This document shows, in pieces, positions 40,535-51,816 of a stretch of DNA of 64,000 bases; the stretch's first letter is position 1; every line of letters begins with the position of its first letter. Where the stretch lies: the NCBI GenBank assembly GCA_035578175.1, contig JAQMRL010000043.1, forward strand, positions 62,001 to 126,000, in the 5' to 3' direction. Source of the stretch: Catonia carolina (taxonomy: Eukaryota > Arthropoda > Insecta > Hemiptera > Achilidae). A program made the position numbers and the translations under genes. A model generated the notes under the pieces. That model was not told where the DNA came from. It did not search any database and worked only from the letters and a program-made list of their open reading frames with translations.

Positions 40535-43207
40535 TTAGACATAGTCGTGGAACGGTAACGGCCTAGTTCGTTCGGGAGGATGTGGAGTCGTGTACAAGTC
40601 TCGTATAATTTGAGGACCGTGGGCCCTCGCATCGTCGTGTAGCCTGTTGGAAGTGTTACGTATAAAGTCCTCCATGGTGGGAAAGAGTAGATGTTCGTGT
40701 ATCAATCGGTTAGGAATATAATAGTGAAATCTAGTGATTAGTCGGAGGACTTTGTTCTGAAAGGCGGAGGCACGTGTCTTGCTACGTTTAGTGAGGAAGG
40801 GCCACCAAATCGGCGACCCGTATAGAAAGAAGGGGCGTAATATCGAGGAAAATATGAGAAGTTTCAATTTAGTCGAGTAAGCGTCGGAACGGAGTAACGG
40901 GATAAGTGTGGCGGTTAAAACCCTACCCATGGTAAGTTTATTGTTGATGTGCTGCCGGAACGACAGTCTCCTATCCAGTGTAACCCCAAGGTACCTGACA
41001 CTGTCTTTCCATGGGAGTAGTTCTCCGTCTAAACGTAGAGGAGGAGGGGGCCGTTTAGCGGAGAAGTGGATAGCTTCGCACTTGCTAGGGTTGAGCGTCA
41101 GTCTCCAGATACGACACCAGGTAGTGGTAAGTATGAGCTGATCTTGAAGCGTTTTGCAATTAAATTGGAGGGATCTGCTGGGACGGAACAATATCGCGTC
41201 GTCGGCAAACAGTCCGAATTTAACAGAATTCATAACTGGAAAATCGAAGGTGTAGAATAGGTAGAGAATGGGCCCAAGGACCGAGCCCTGTGGTACACCT
41301 GCGGCTGATGGGGTCAGTTGAGATTTGACCGAGTGGAACTGAGGGGTAGAGGCAGAGACTTGGAACTGTCTGCCGGTCAGGTAGGAGTGAAGTAGTCGAA
41401 CTGTAGACGGAGGGAAGAATTGAGCTAGCTTGAACAAGAGGCCCACATGCCACACACGATCAAATGCCGCTCTAAAGTCGAGCAGCACGGCCGTGGTATG
41501 GAGGTGAGCATTTTTGGCATCCACTAGTGCCGTTACGATGCGGAGGAGTTGGGTGGTCGTGGAGTGTCCTCGACGAAAACCAAATTGTTCTGGGGGGACT
41601 ACAGATTCTACTGTAGGACGTAAACGTGGTAGAAGAAGTCGCTCGAATAACTTAGATAAAATGGGCAGAAGTGAGATAGGCCTATAACTGTCGGGGTCGG
41701 TAGGGGGTTTGCGGGGCTTTAGAATGGTGATAACTTTGGAAATTTTCCATGAAGAGGGGAAGTGCTGCAGCGCTAGTACTGCATTGAAAATTGCTAATAG
41801 GTGAAGTTTGAGTGTCGGCGGTGAGTTGAGAATGGCGTACCCGGAGACGCAGTCGGGACCAGGGGCCTTGCGTGGGACTATAGAAGAGATGACGGAGGTG
41901 ACTTCGTCCTCCGTGAAGGGTTCCATGTGGCAGGGAGTGGGATCCGAAAGAGCAGATAAGACTTCATCATGAATGAGTTCGTCTTGGTCGTGGTAGACTG
42001 GTGGAGGGGAAGTAAAGTGTTGTTGGAAGTGCGAGGCAAAGGTGTCGACGACCGCCTGTGCTGAGTACGTCAGTCCTGTCGACGTTTTCAGCGGGTGAAA
42101 TTTTCGTTGGGTGGAGAGCAGGCGGCGCGCAGCCTCCCATGGCTTACCGTTGTCAGCTACTCGGTGGAGGTAGTCCTCCCAGCGACTGTTTCTCAAGTCA
42201 TCGAGTAGCATTTTGCATCTGGCAGCAGCACAGTTGAACTGGTCCCGATGGTGGGGATCCCTTGTGCGCTGCCAGAGCCGTTGGAACCGCCGTCTATCGG
42301 CTATTGCACGTTGAACTATCGGTGGAAGGGACGACCTAGTGCGAGGTGGGCGTGGGTGGGAATTTTGTCGAATAGAATCCGTGAGAAGAGAAGTGAGTGA
42401 GTCTAGATGAGATTCGAGCTCGGTTACCGTGGTAATAGCTGGGGGTTCTGGTGGGAGCGAGGTGGTAACCGAGGCGTAGAAGGAGGGCCATGAGACAATG
42501 AGCCTGTCTGCCGGGTCAGGAGTGCGAACTGTCGGGGATGTAAATGTATAGAGAACCGGCAGATGATCGGAATTTAACTCGGGTAGTACTGAGATGTCAG
42601 GGACAGAGAGGAAGTCAACTGATATAGCGTAATCGAGAATGTCGGGTAGTTGGGTAGTAACAGGGGGTACCCTAGTCGGAGCGTCAGGCACGTGAAGGGC
42701 CAAAGGCAGCGGAGACTGTGCTATAAAAGCATGGAGTTGAGCTCCAGCATGGTTCGTTGTCCGGCAGCCGAAGTCAGTATGTTTACTATTCCAGTCCCCA
42801 GCCGCAAACACAGGTTGCTGCTGGGTGAATAGTGTGGTAAGGGCGTCGGGGTGATAACCAGAAGAGGCGTGTGGGCGGTAGACTGAGGTGAACGTGACAG
42901 GTCGCGAGAACAAGGGGACGGAGACAGAGATATGTTCTAGAGTTGGAATAGGGGGCGTATCTAGAAGGTTGTGGAAGTGCCTTCTGTGAATAAGAATAGC
43001 CACTCCCCCTGACGCTATGGCAGCAGCAAGGGGAGGGCGGTCAGTTCGGTAGACTATGTAGGGGGACAATTTGAATCGCGTGTTAGGAAGGAAGTGAGTT
43101 TCTTGAAGTAGAGCTATGTCGATGTCGTAGTCGATCAGTAGTCTGAGTAAGTCGTTACGTTGTCTGCTGATGCCGTTGCCATTCCACGTAAGGAGACGGA
43201 AACCCAT
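40535..43207 (-). CDS. ORF2 of element C-3: endonuclease-reverse transcriptase
   Basis: 890 aa. LLQETH, GDWNSKH, SDHLPV, LLDFRAAFDRVWH, GVPQGSVLGP and FADD are all present; motif A has the normal Leu-Leu-Asp, unlike C-2. The endonuclease loop after DRPP reads LAAAIASGGVA, where C-1 has SDAGRTSGGVA; this is the most different stretch between the two copies and lies in the DNA-binding domain. Adjacent TAA-ATG start. Confidence 0.95.
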   Translation of the reverse strand: MGFRLLTWNGNGISRQRNDLLRLLIDYDIDIALLQETHFLPNTRFKLSPYIVYRTDRPPLAAAIASGGVAILIHRRHFHNLLDTPPIPTLEHISVSVPLFSRPVTFTSVYRPHASSGYHPDALTTLFTQQQPVFAAGDWNSKHTDFGCRTTNHAGAQLHAFIAQSPLPLALHVPDAPTRVPPVTTQLPDILDYAISVDFLSVPDISVLPELNSDHLPVLYTFTSPTVRTPDPADRLIVSWPSFYASVTTSLPPEPPAITTVTELESHLDSLTSLLTDSIRQNSHPRPPRTRSSLPPIVQRAIADRRRFQRLWQRTRDPHHRDQFNCAAARCKMLLDDLRNSRWEDYLHRVADNGKPWEAARRLLSTQRKFHPLKTSTGLTYSAQAVVDTFASHFQQHFTSPPPVYHDQDELIHDEVLSALSDPTPCHMEPFTEDEVTSVISSIVPRKAPGPDCVSGYAILNSPPTLKLHLLAIFNAVLALQHFPSSWKISKVITILKPRKPPTDPDSYRPISLLPILSKLFERLLLPRLRPTVESVVPPEQFGFRRGHSTTTQLLRIVTALVDAKNAHLHTTAVLLDFRAAFDRVWHVGLLFKLAQFFPPSTVRLLHSYLTGRQFQVSASTPQFHSVKSQLTPSAAGVPQGSVLGPILYLFYTFDFPVMNSVKFGLFADDAILFRPSRSLQFNCKTLQDQLILTTTWCRIWRLTLNPSKCEAIHFSAKRPPPPLRLDGELLPWKDSVRYLGVTLDRRLSFRQHINNKLTMGRVLTATLIPLLRSDAYSTKLKLLIFSSILRPFFLYGSPIWWPFLTKRSKTRASAFQNKVLRLITRFHYYIPNRLIHEHLLFPTMEDFIRNTSNRLHDDARAHGPQIIRDLYTTPHPPERTRPLPFHDYV

Positions 43208-44542
43208 TTACGAAAGTAGGGAGGGCAGAGTTGATAAAAATAGGGTAATTGCTTCTGAAGCGGAGGTAACAGTTGAAAGTTTAGGGATGATTGCTGCCAT
43301 CCAAGAAAGAAATTTGGGCGATGTTAGGAATTGAATAATAGAGTTTATGTTGAAGACGTTGCTGTCTGTTCGAGGGGCTTGTTTTGCCGGGAGAGGCGGA
43401 AAATCTTTGCCTACAAAGACGGGCTTGGATGGCCCAGAGACCCAATTAGAAGTGGTAGGAAAAGTATTTTGTTGCAGTGGCTTACGTGCAGGGACCTGTT
43501 TGGTGAAGGTTTTATTGAAAGTACGTTGAACAGGGGCAGAAGGTACCGGAGCAGGGCTCTTCGGAACGGTTTGAGTTTTCGAAGTAGAAGTAGAAGGGGA
43601 CGAAGAGGTGGTGGCCGTCATCGTCGATTGGGTCGCGCTCCTACGTCTCTCCGCGAGGAGCTTAATGTGCATCGGGCACCCCCGGTAGTTAGCGGGGTGC
43701 TGGCCGTTGCAGTTACAGCACTTGGGCTCTTCGATCAGCTTACCTGAACAGTGAGCCGCGTCGTGTTTCTCCCCACACTTTACACAACGCAGTTCACGAT
43801 TACAGTTAACTGAAGAATGGCCAAATCGCTGGCATTTAAAACACTGCGGTAGACCTGGCCGCGGGCGGAAGGCCTCCACGGTCACAACAATGCTAAAGAT
43901 CGATTGGATCTTGTATATTGCATCAAAGTGAGGTGATTTTTTAATTTTAACTAGAAAGACGTTGAGAGGTCTACCTGCTCTACCAGAGATGTTTTGGCAG
44001 TGGCTCACCTCGAAACCACGCTCACACAGATCTTGTTTAATTTCCTCCGGATCGAACGAGGAGTGAAGCCCTTTGATGGCGACTTTGATTTCTTCGGGTT
44101 CCTGCGTGTAATAGCTATGGAAGTTGATGCCCTCGGAAAGGAGGACAGTCTTGCAGTTTTGGTAGTCGTTGATGTTCTTGGTGAACAGAGAGTACGAATT
44201 GCCACGGGTAGTGACCTTATACGACTCTGATAGGTGAGTATTTAGAAGTTTAGTAATACCGGACCAGTTGGTTGGTGCCCGAAAAACAAAAGGAGGAACC
44301 GTGAATTTTTTAGTTGAAGCGTTAACAGGGGTTGAGGTTGTAGTGGAGTTAGTAGTGTTGCCGTCAGAGTTAGTCCTAGAGCGTTTGCGCTGCACGACGT
44401 GGAACTCTTCTGTGTTCGACACGTCCATGCTAGTCGCAGCTGTAGAAGATGATGGTGATGGTGTTACAGATGTTGAAGGTGTAGGCTGGATAGAGTTGCT
44501 CGCTGCTGCAAGTGCAGTTGCTGGTGTGGTGGGCGCCGCCAT
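43208..44542 (-). CDS. ORF1 of element C-3: zinc-knuckle protein
   Basis: 444 aa, colinear with C-1 ORF1; knuckles 234-289 identical in pattern. A few substitutions in the low-complexity N-terminus. Open, with the conserved start context. Confidence 0.94.
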   Translation of the reverse strand: MAAPTTPATALAAASNSIQPTPSTSVTPSPSSSTAATSMDVSNTEEFHVVQRKRSRTNSDGNTTNSTTTSTPVNASTKKFTVPPFVFRAPTNWSGITKLLNTHLSESYKVTTRGNSYSLFTKNINDYQNCKTVLLSEGINFHSYYTQEPEEIKVAIKGLHSSFDPEEIKQDLCERGFEVSHCQNISGRAGRPLNVFLVKIKKSPHFDAIYKIQSIFSIVVTVEAFRPRPGLPQCFKCQRFGHSSVNCNRELRCVKCGEKHDAAHCSGKLIEEPKCCNCNGQHPANYRGCPMHIKLLAERRRSATQSTMTATTSSSPSTSTSKTQTVPKSPAPVPSAPVQRTFNKTFTKQVPARKPLQQNTFPTTSNWVSGPSKPVFVGKDFPPLPAKQAPRTDSNVFNINSIIQFLTSPKFLSWMAAIIPKLSTVTSASEAITLFLSTLPSLLS

Positions 44543-44811
44543 CTCCCACAGGCCGGCGCTACTTATAGGCGGAGTGTCCAGTTCTGCTAAACCTTATTTG
44601 ATATTATAAACAACCTTAGTGAGTAAATGCAGAAAAGGACAGCTCGTGCCTAATGGAGGTCCTCGTCGTGGAGTCGACTGGAGGACGGCTCGTAACTAGT
44701 GATGGTTCTCGTCAAGAACTGATGATACAAGTTCACTAGGAGTCACTGGAGAGTAGAGCTGGATTCGATGTTGCTGGTGCAGAGTCTGAATCCAGAATGG
44801 TGCCGCGCCAC

Positions 44812-45338
<527 letters not shown>

Positions 45339-45393
45339 GCGTCGCGCCACAAGCCGCTTGCGAAAGTCTATTAGAGCCTTCATTCAATAAAAC

Positions 45394-45409
45394 GGCCCTT
45401 TTCAGGGCC
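45394..45409 (+). terminator. Histone 3' stem-loop of H4, unit 3
   Basis: GGCCCT-TTTC-AGGGCC plus ACCAAAC. Confidence 0.97.
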
Positions 45410-45910
45410 ACCAAACTAATAACATGAGGTTTTCAATAATGTGAATTTCTTTATCTCCTCTCGCATCTTGTATAACGAACGGAAGAGGCTACTACCGCTG
45501 TAATATAATGATAATAATAATAATGTGCACGCACAGAGACCGTTAATGAACAAACGGATAGATAGACAGACAGACACGGACGAATGATCTTGTTTGTCGG
45601 TTATCACATAATATAATCATCAGTAGATTACTGGAAAATGAAATAAGAAGAAGAAATCGTGGTTGTGTTGTAAATTTCATAGTATTGTCGGGCGGTGCAG
45701 GTGAGCAAGCAGCAGCACCAGCGGCATCGGCAGTATTAGGAAGAGTTATTCGTTCTATTTTAGAGAGGAAAAAAAAAAATAAGGAAATGAAGAGAGGAAT
45801 TTTTTTTTTTTTTTATTTTCTCTCCTTCGCCGCCGCTTTGTTACATGCTGACAGAACAATAATTATTCTTAAAAAGAGTTCAGATTTAAACCTAGTCATG
45901 AAATTTTGGT
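45410..45910. other. H4-H2A convergent spacer, unit 3
   Basis: As in unit 1. A 77-codon open frame (45685) appears here only because a homopolymer is shorter; it is not conserved in the other units. No gene. Confidence 0.8.
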
Positions 45911-45926
45911 GGCCCTGAAAAGGGCC
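45911..45926 (-). terminator. Histone 3' stem-loop of H2A, unit 3
   Basis: Minus-strand GGCCCT-TTTC-AGGGCC. Confidence 0.97.
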
Positions 45927-45979
45927 GTTTCAATGCTGTGTCGCCTGTATAGCAGCTGCAGCTCCCAACGAGGTCCCGC

Positions 45980-46456
<477 letters not shown>

Positions 46457-46462
46457 ATGTTG

Positions 46463-46493
46463 GCGACGTCGTGTAAGTGTTACACATGGTCGC
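46463..46493 (-). other. Conserved two-stem RNA hairpin, element B-3
   Basis: GCGAC/GTCGC outside and GTGTAA/TTACAC inside. Confidence 0.8.
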
Positions 46494-46767
46494 TCGTAGA
46501 ACACATTATCGGAACTAATGTAACCTCAGGTAAGAATCAGGAGAATATTGAGGGTTATAAATTGGATTCGGATTCGGTCGAGACAAGCTGTGAGCAGGGA
46601 AAGGTGGGGAAATCTGCCAGATAATTGAGGGTATTCATTTTGAGGGTTTAGAAAATTTTGAGGTGTATAATAAATGGTAGGTGGATGAATATATATATTG
46701 TATAGGTAGATGGGATAATTATTAGATAGGAAAAAACGGCTCTTTTCTTTTAATAATTGATTAGTTG

Positions 46768-46770
<3 letters not shown>

Positions 46771-46820
<50 letters not shown>
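46771..46820 (-). repeat. Internal A-tract of B-3 3' UTR
   Basis: 50 T on the plus strand; one base longer than in B-2. Confidence 0.85.
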
Positions 46821-46822
<2 letters not shown>

Positions 46823-46952
46823 GGTGTGGTGATTTTTTTTTAGGAAAGGTTCTTATTGAAAGCTCAATGTAATGTGTAGGTGTTTGTGTGTTACGTGGGA
46901 GTCATTTGTTAAGGGAGTATGTTATGGCGCGGGAGTTGTAGTTTACTGGGTG

Positions 46953-49625
46953 TTAGGGGAAATCGTGGAACGGTAGATTGATGTAAACTTCGGGCGGGTG
47001 AGGCGTGGTGTAAATCTCTCGGATGATGGGGTGTCTTGAAGTTCTGGCGGAGTCGTGAAGTTTTCTGGAGGTTGTGTAGATATAGCTTTCTAGGGAAGGG
47101 AAGAGTAAGCTTTCGTGGACTATGTCGTTATTGATAAGGTAATGGACTTTAGTGATGCGGCGGAGAATTTTGTTTTGAAAAGCGGCTGTTTTACGTTTGT
47201 TGGACTTGGAGAGGAGTGGCCACCAGACAGGTGAGCCATATAGAAGGTAGGGACGAAGAATTGACGAATACATGAGGAGTTTGAGTTTTATAGAGAAGGA
47301 TTTTGAATTAAGTAGGGGCGAAAGAGTGGCGAGGAGAACCCTGCCCTTGCACAGTTTGTCCTCGATGTGGCGACGGAGAGTGAGGCGCTTGTCCAGTATT
47401 ACTCCCAGGTAGCGGACGCTGTCCTGCCATGGGAGCAGTTGTCCTTCTAGGCGTAGTGGCGGCGGGAGATTCCTCTTGCGGGTGAATTGGATTGCCTCAC
47501 ACTTTGTGGGATTGAGGGTGAGTCTCCAGATGCGACACCATGTAGTGATATTTAACAGATGATTTTGGATTGCGCGGCAGTTGAGGCGGAGGCATCTGCC
47601 GTGACGGTATAAAATAGCGTCATCAGCAAACAGTCCGAGTTTGATTGTTTCGGTTTCCGGAAAATCGTAGGTGTACATAAGATAGAGAAGGGGCCCAAGG
47701 ACTGAGCCCTGAGGTACACCTGCGGTAGATGGGGTAAGTGGGGATTTGATTGAGTGGAACTGATAACTGGGGGCTGAGACTTGAAATTTTCTGTCAGTAA
47801 GATACGAATGGATGAGCCTGACAGTGGCTGGTGGGAAGAAACGAGCTAGTTTGAAGAGGAGACCCACGTGCCATACTCTGTCAAATGCTGCTTTAAAGTC
47901 AAGCAGCACAGCCGTCGTATGGTTGTGGGAGTTTCTGGCATCCACTAGTGCCGTTACGATGCGGAGGAGTTGGGTGGTGGTGGAGTGTCCTTGTCTAAAA
48001 CCAAATTGTTCGGCAGGGATCGCTGATTCGATGGTTTGGCGCAGACGTGGGAGAAGAAGTCTTTCGAAAAGTTTAGATAATATTGGAAGAAGGGAAATTG
48101 GCCTATAGCTTCCGGGGTCTGTTGGGGGTTTGTGGGGCTTGAGTATGGTGATGATGTTAGAGATCTTCCATGAAGCGGGGAAGTGCTGCAGTGCAATAAC
48201 TGCATTGAAAATAGATAAGAGGTGGGGCTTGAGCTCTGGTGGAGAGTTCAGGATGGCGTATCCGGAGATGTTGTCGGGGCCTGGGGCTTTTCGGGGATTG
48301 ATTGATTTGATTACCGAAGTAACCTCATCGATCGTGAAAGGTTGAAAGTGGCAGGGAGTAGGGTCGGAGAGAGTGGTGGAAACCACTCTGTGAATTATTT
48401 CATCCAGTTCGGGATGAACGGGTGGGGGAGTTTGAAAATGGAGTTCAAAGTGTGAGGCGAAGGTGTTTGCCGTCTCTTGGGCCGAGTATGCCAGTCCGTT
48501 CGGAGTCCGCAGTGGGTGTGTCCTCCTCTGGGTTGACAGTAGTCGGCGCGCAGCCTCCCATGGCCTGCCGTTGTCCGCTACGTGTTCAAGGTACTCCTCC
48601 CATTGACTGGATTTATGCTGGTCGACGAGGAGCTTGCATCTGGCAGCGGCGTGATTGAAGAGCTGACGGTGGCGGGGGTCCCTCGTTCGCTGCCAGAGCC
48701 GACGGTAACGTCGTCTGTCCGCGATTGCTGCCTTCACTGCAGGCGGGAGGGATGACCTGGTCTGAGGTGGGCGTGGGGAAGTATTTTGAATAATGCTTTG
48801 GGAGAGTAGCGAGGAGATCGTCTGGAGATGTCGTTCCAGCTCGGGGATAGAATTGATCGTGGGAGGTTCTGGGGGAAGTTGCGAATTTACAGTGTCAAAG
48901 AAGGACGGCCAGGAGACTTTGTTTTTGGCGGGCGGTGCTTGGGTATTTGAAGTAGGGGAAGTAAAAGTAAATAGAACAGGGAGATGATCTGAGTTTAACT
49001 CAGGAAGGACATCGATGTCGGGGATAGAGGTGAAGTTGACCGAGGCGGCGTAATCGAGGATGTCGGGCAGATGAGTGCGTGTTGGGGGTATTCTGGTGGC
49101 TGTAGTTGGGAAATGAAGGGCTAGTGGCAGGGGAGTTTCATCTAGAAAGGTAAGAAGAGTGGCGCCTGCAGTGTTCGTCGTGCGGCAGCCGATGTCGACG
49201 TGCTTGGCGTTCCAGTCGCCGGCTGCGAATACAGGGTGTTGCTGCGTGAAGATGGCGGCAAGGGCAGAGGGGTCGAAGTCGTTGAAAGACGGGGGGCGAT
49301 ATACGGAGGTGAAGGTTACTAATTGAGAGAAGAGGGGTACTGTGACTGAAATGTGTTCTAAGGAAGGAATAGGGGCTGTATCTAGGAGGTTATGCGTATG
49401 GCGTTTATGGATAAGGATAGCTACCCCTCCTGCTGGGCGATTGGTAACAGGAGGGCGGTCGGTGCGGTATACTATGTACGGGGATAATTTAAAGCGTGTG
49501 TGTGGGTGGAAGTGAGTTTCTTGGAGTAAAGCTATATCTACGTTGAGGTCTAGTAGAAGTCGGTGGAGGTCGTTCCGTTGGCGAGAGATCCCGTTTCCGT
49601 TCCACGAAAGGATTCGAAAGGTCAT
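46953..49625 (-). CDS. ORF2 of element B-3: endonuclease-reverse transcriptase
   Basis: 890 aa. Same as B-2 except for isolated changes, such as Lys in HKRHTH as in B-1. All endonuclease and RT catalytic motifs are intact. TAATG coupling at 49625. Confidence 0.95.
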   Translation of the reverse strand: MTFRILSWNGNGISRQRNDLHRLLLDLNVDIALLQETHFHPHTRFKLSPYIVYRTDRPPVTNRPAGGVAILIHKRHTHNLLDTAPIPSLEHISVTVPLFSQLVTFTSVYRPPSFNDFDPSALAAIFTQQHPVFAAGDWNAKHVDIGCRTTNTAGATLLTFLDETPLPLALHFPTTATRIPPTRTHLPDILDYAASVNFTSIPDIDVLPELNSDHLPVLFTFTSPTSNTQAPPAKNKVSWPSFFDTVNSQLPPEPPTINSIPELERHLQTISSLLSQSIIQNTSPRPPQTRSSLPPAVKAAIADRRRYRRLWQRTRDPRHRQLFNHAAARCKLLVDQHKSSQWEEYLEHVADNGRPWEAARRLLSTQRRTHPLRTPNGLAYSAQETANTFASHFELHFQTPPPVHPELDEIIHRVVSTTLSDPTPCHFQPFTIDEVTSVIKSINPRKAPGPDNISGYAILNSPPELKPHLLSIFNAVIALQHFPASWKISNIITILKPHKPPTDPGSYRPISLLPILSKLFERLLLPRLRQTIESAIPAEQFGFRQGHSTTTQLLRIVTALVDARNSHNHTTAVLLDFKAAFDRVWHVGLLFKLARFFPPATVRLIHSYLTDRKFQVSAPSYQFHSIKSPLTPSTAGVPQGSVLGPLLYLMYTYDFPETETIKLGLFADDAILYRHGRCLRLNCRAIQNHLLNITTWCRIWRLTLNPTKCEAIQFTRKRNLPPPLRLEGQLLPWQDSVRYLGVILDKRLTLRRHIEDKLCKGRVLLATLSPLLNSKSFSIKLKLLMYSSILRPYLLYGSPVWWPLLSKSNKRKTAAFQNKILRRITKVHYLINNDIVHESLLFPSLESYIYTTSRKLHDSARTSRHPIIREIYTTPHPPEVYINLPFHDFP

Positions 49626-50917
49626 TAGGCGAGAAGGGAGGGCAGAGATGAGATGATGACGGTGATTGCTTCGGGGATTGATTTTACAGTAGTTAAGCGT
49701 GGGAGTAAGGCGAGTGCCCAGGTTAGAAATTTAGGGGCGGTGAGAAATTTGATGATGCCTTGAATTGAGAAGGGGGCATCATCGGAAGGAGGGTCATTGG
49801 ATTTTTTGGCTGGAAGTGGTGGAATAGGCTTCCAGGGTGATTGAACTGGTTCCTTGGGGAGAGTGGGAATTTTCGATACAGGGACGGGTTTACGTTCTGC
49901 GGGTTTTTTAAAGATGGTTTTGTTATACGATTTTTGTTGTGGAGCTGAAGAGGTAGAGGGGGTTGGAGACTGGGTACTTGAAGTGGAAGGGCGGGACGGA
50001 ACCGATGAGGCCGGTGGTCGTGCAGCTGTTGTCTTGGTAGCGGTCGAATTCCTTCTTCTGTCTGCTAGGAGCTTCACGTGGGTAGGGCACCCGCGGTAAT
50101 TAGCCGGATGCTGCCCTTTGCAGTTGCAGCATACCGGGTCTTCAATGATTTTGGCAACGCACTGAGCTGCGTCATGCTGGTCTCCGCACTTCACGCATCG
50201 CAGCTCGTGGTTGCAGTTGACTGACGAGTGCCCATACCGTTGGCATTTGAAGCACTGGGGTAGACCAGGCCGGGGCCTGAAAGCCTCGACCGTTACCATG
50301 ATTGAAAGAATTGATGTTAGGTTGTAGATTTTCTCGTAGTCTTGTGTCTTCTGTAGTTTAATGAGAAAAACGTTAATTTTCTTGCCTGCACGGCCGTTTA
50401 AATTTTGACAGTGGGTGACTTTAAACCCCTTTTCTGTCAGGAATTCTGTTATGTCGTCCGGACTGAATGAAGAGTGTAGGCCCTTTACGGCGATTTTCAC
50501 CTCATCTGGTTCCTGTGTGTAGTAGGAGTGGAAGTTTAACCCTTCCGATAAAAGGACAGTTTTAGCTTGGTTGTAGTCTTGTATAGACTGTGTGTATAGA
50601 GAGTTGGAATTCCCACGAGTGGTTATTCTGTATGAATAAGTGAGGTGTGTTGTAAGAGCTTTCAATATAGTGGTGAAGTTAGGGGGTGATCGGAACACAA
50701 AGGGTGGCAGTGTGTATTTAGAAGCGAAAGTAGAAGTGGTTGATTGTGGAATGTTAGTAGTGGGTGAGGGGGAGGGGTCGGTTACATTGTTAGATAATGT
50801 GCCGGCGTTACCTGAATCTGCTAGTTGTTGAATTCTTGGTCGTTTGCTGGTGACGGTGGTGTAGCCTTCGTCGGTAGGAATGTCCATTCCTACCTGGGTG
50901 GGCTGCGGCGTTGCCAT
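49625..50917 (-). CDS. ORF1 of element B-3: zinc-knuckle protein
   Basis: 430 aa, MATPQPTQVGMDIP start, three zinc knuckles. The C-terminal FLTAPKFL matches B-1 rather than B-2. Confidence 0.93.
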   Translation of the reverse strand: MATPQPTQVGMDIPTDEGYTTVTSKRPRIQQLADSGNAGTLSNNVTDPSPSPTTNIPQSTTSTFASKYTLPPFVFRSPPNFTTILKALTTHLTYSYRITTRGNSNSLYTQSIQDYNQAKTVLLSEGLNFHSYYTQEPDEVKIAVKGLHSSFSPDDITEFLTEKGFKVTHCQNLNGRAGKKINVFLIKLQKTQDYEKIYNLTSILSIMVTVEAFRPRPGLPQCFKCQRYGHSSVNCNHELRCVKCGDQHDAAQCVAKIIEDPVCCNCKGQHPANYRGCPTHVKLLADRRRNSTATKTTAARPPASSVPSRPSTSSTQSPTPSTSSAPQQKSYNKTIFKKPAERKPVPVSKIPTLPKEPVQSPWKPIPPLPAKKSNDPPSDDAPFSIQGIIKFLTAPKFLTWALALLPRLTTVKSIPEAITVIISSLPSLLA

Positions 50918-50928
50918 TTCCTGGGACA

Positions 50929-50957
50929 GTGTTGCCAGTTTTTCCCACTAGCAACAC
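50929..50957 (-). promoter_or_regulatory. 5' UTR hairpin upstream of B-3 ORF1
   Basis: Identical to the B-1 and B-2 hairpins. Confidence 0.65.
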
Positions 50958-51061
50958 TCTTCTCCTTCTTCCCAGGAGGTAGTAGTTTAAGAAGTTCTGG
51001 TAGTCGCTCGTTCAGTAGGTCCGCTCCGTGCGGGGTTCAGATCGAGAATACACGGCCGCAC

Positions 51062-51314
51062 TTTAACCGCCGCTATATTTACGTGGTCGGTCGTGCTCTC
51101 CTATTGGTCGGGTCGCTGCTGCCTGTCGCTGATTGGCTACCGTTACTGCAGTCACGAAATAGAGCTCTCCTATTAGGTCGGGTAGCTGCAGCCTGTCGCC
51201 GATTGGCTACCGTTACTGCAGTCACGAAATGGAGCTCTCCTATTGGTCGGGCCGTTTTCAGCCTCCCTCCGATTGGCTGCGGTTACTGCGGTCTTACGAC
51301 GTAAATACAAGCGC
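51062..51314. promoter_or_regulatory. Divergent H2A/H2B promoter, unit 3
   Basis: 253 bp with the three CCAAT-bearing repeats. The right-hand promoter is intact for H2B; the left one faces element B-3. Confidence 0.8.
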
Positions 51315-51332
51315 ACCGAAAGTTCGCCTCAC
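51315..51332 (+). other. Empty H2B target site, unit 3
   Basis: accgaaagttcgcctcac uninterrupted. It is the reference for the C-1, C-2 and F junctions. TAAATA lies 14 nt before the GTTC. Confidence 0.9.
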
Positions 51333-51379
51333 TCCACGTTCGACACTAGCGACGAGCAGCAGCAAGCAACCAACCGACC

Positions 51380-51751
51380 ATGCCACCGAAAACCAGCGGT
51401 AAAGCAGCGAAGAAGGCGGGCAAGGCTCAGAAGAACATAGCCAAGGGCGATAAGAAGAAGAAGCGCAAGAGGAAGGAAAGCTACGCCGTGTACATCTACA
51501 AGGTGTTGAAGCAAGTCCACCCGGACACGGGAATCTCTTCGAAGGCGATGAGCATCATGAACAGTTTTGTCAACGACATATTCGAGCGCATCGCCGCCGA
51601 AGCTTCCCGGCTCGCCCACTACAACAAGCGGTCGACGATCACCAGCAGGGAGATCCAGACCGCCGTACGTCTCCTTCTGCCCGGTGAATTGGCCAAGCAC
51701 GCCGTAAGCGAGGGCACCAAGGCCGTCACAAAGTACACCAGCTCCAAGTAA
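51380..51751 (+). CDS. H2B: Histone H2B, unit 3
   Basis: 123 aa. The only H2B in the window joined directly to its native promoter: TAAATA to ATG is about 80 bp. Confidence 0.99.
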   Translation: MPPKTSGKAAKKAGKAQKNIAKGDKKKKRKRKESYAVYIYKVLKQVHPDTGISSKAMSIMNSFVNDIFERIAAEASRLAHYNKRSTITSREIQTAVRLLLPGELAKHAVSEGTKAVTKYTSSK

Positions 51752-51800
51752 GAGCTCGGTGCTGCCGACGGTCTCGCGTGCACCGCGCTAATAATAAAAC

Positions 51801-51816
51801 GGCCCTTTTCAGGGCC
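51801..51816 (+). terminator. Histone 3' stem-loop of H2B, unit 3
   Basis: GGCCCT-TTTC-AGGGCC plus ACCAAAC. Confidence 0.97.

Larger units (their letters stand above)
40005..44799 (-). mobile_element. Non-LTR retrotransposon, lineage C copy 3, at the H3 site
   Basis: Same lineage as C-1 and C-2 but at a different target and on the other strand, again in the direction of the histone gene. Duplication gtgccgcgcca at 39994-40004 and 44800-44810. The tail is three to four CCTG units, unlike the CCGAA tails at the H2B site. It has about 48 bp more at the 5' end than C-1 (44752-44799). ORFs intact. Confidence 0.93.
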
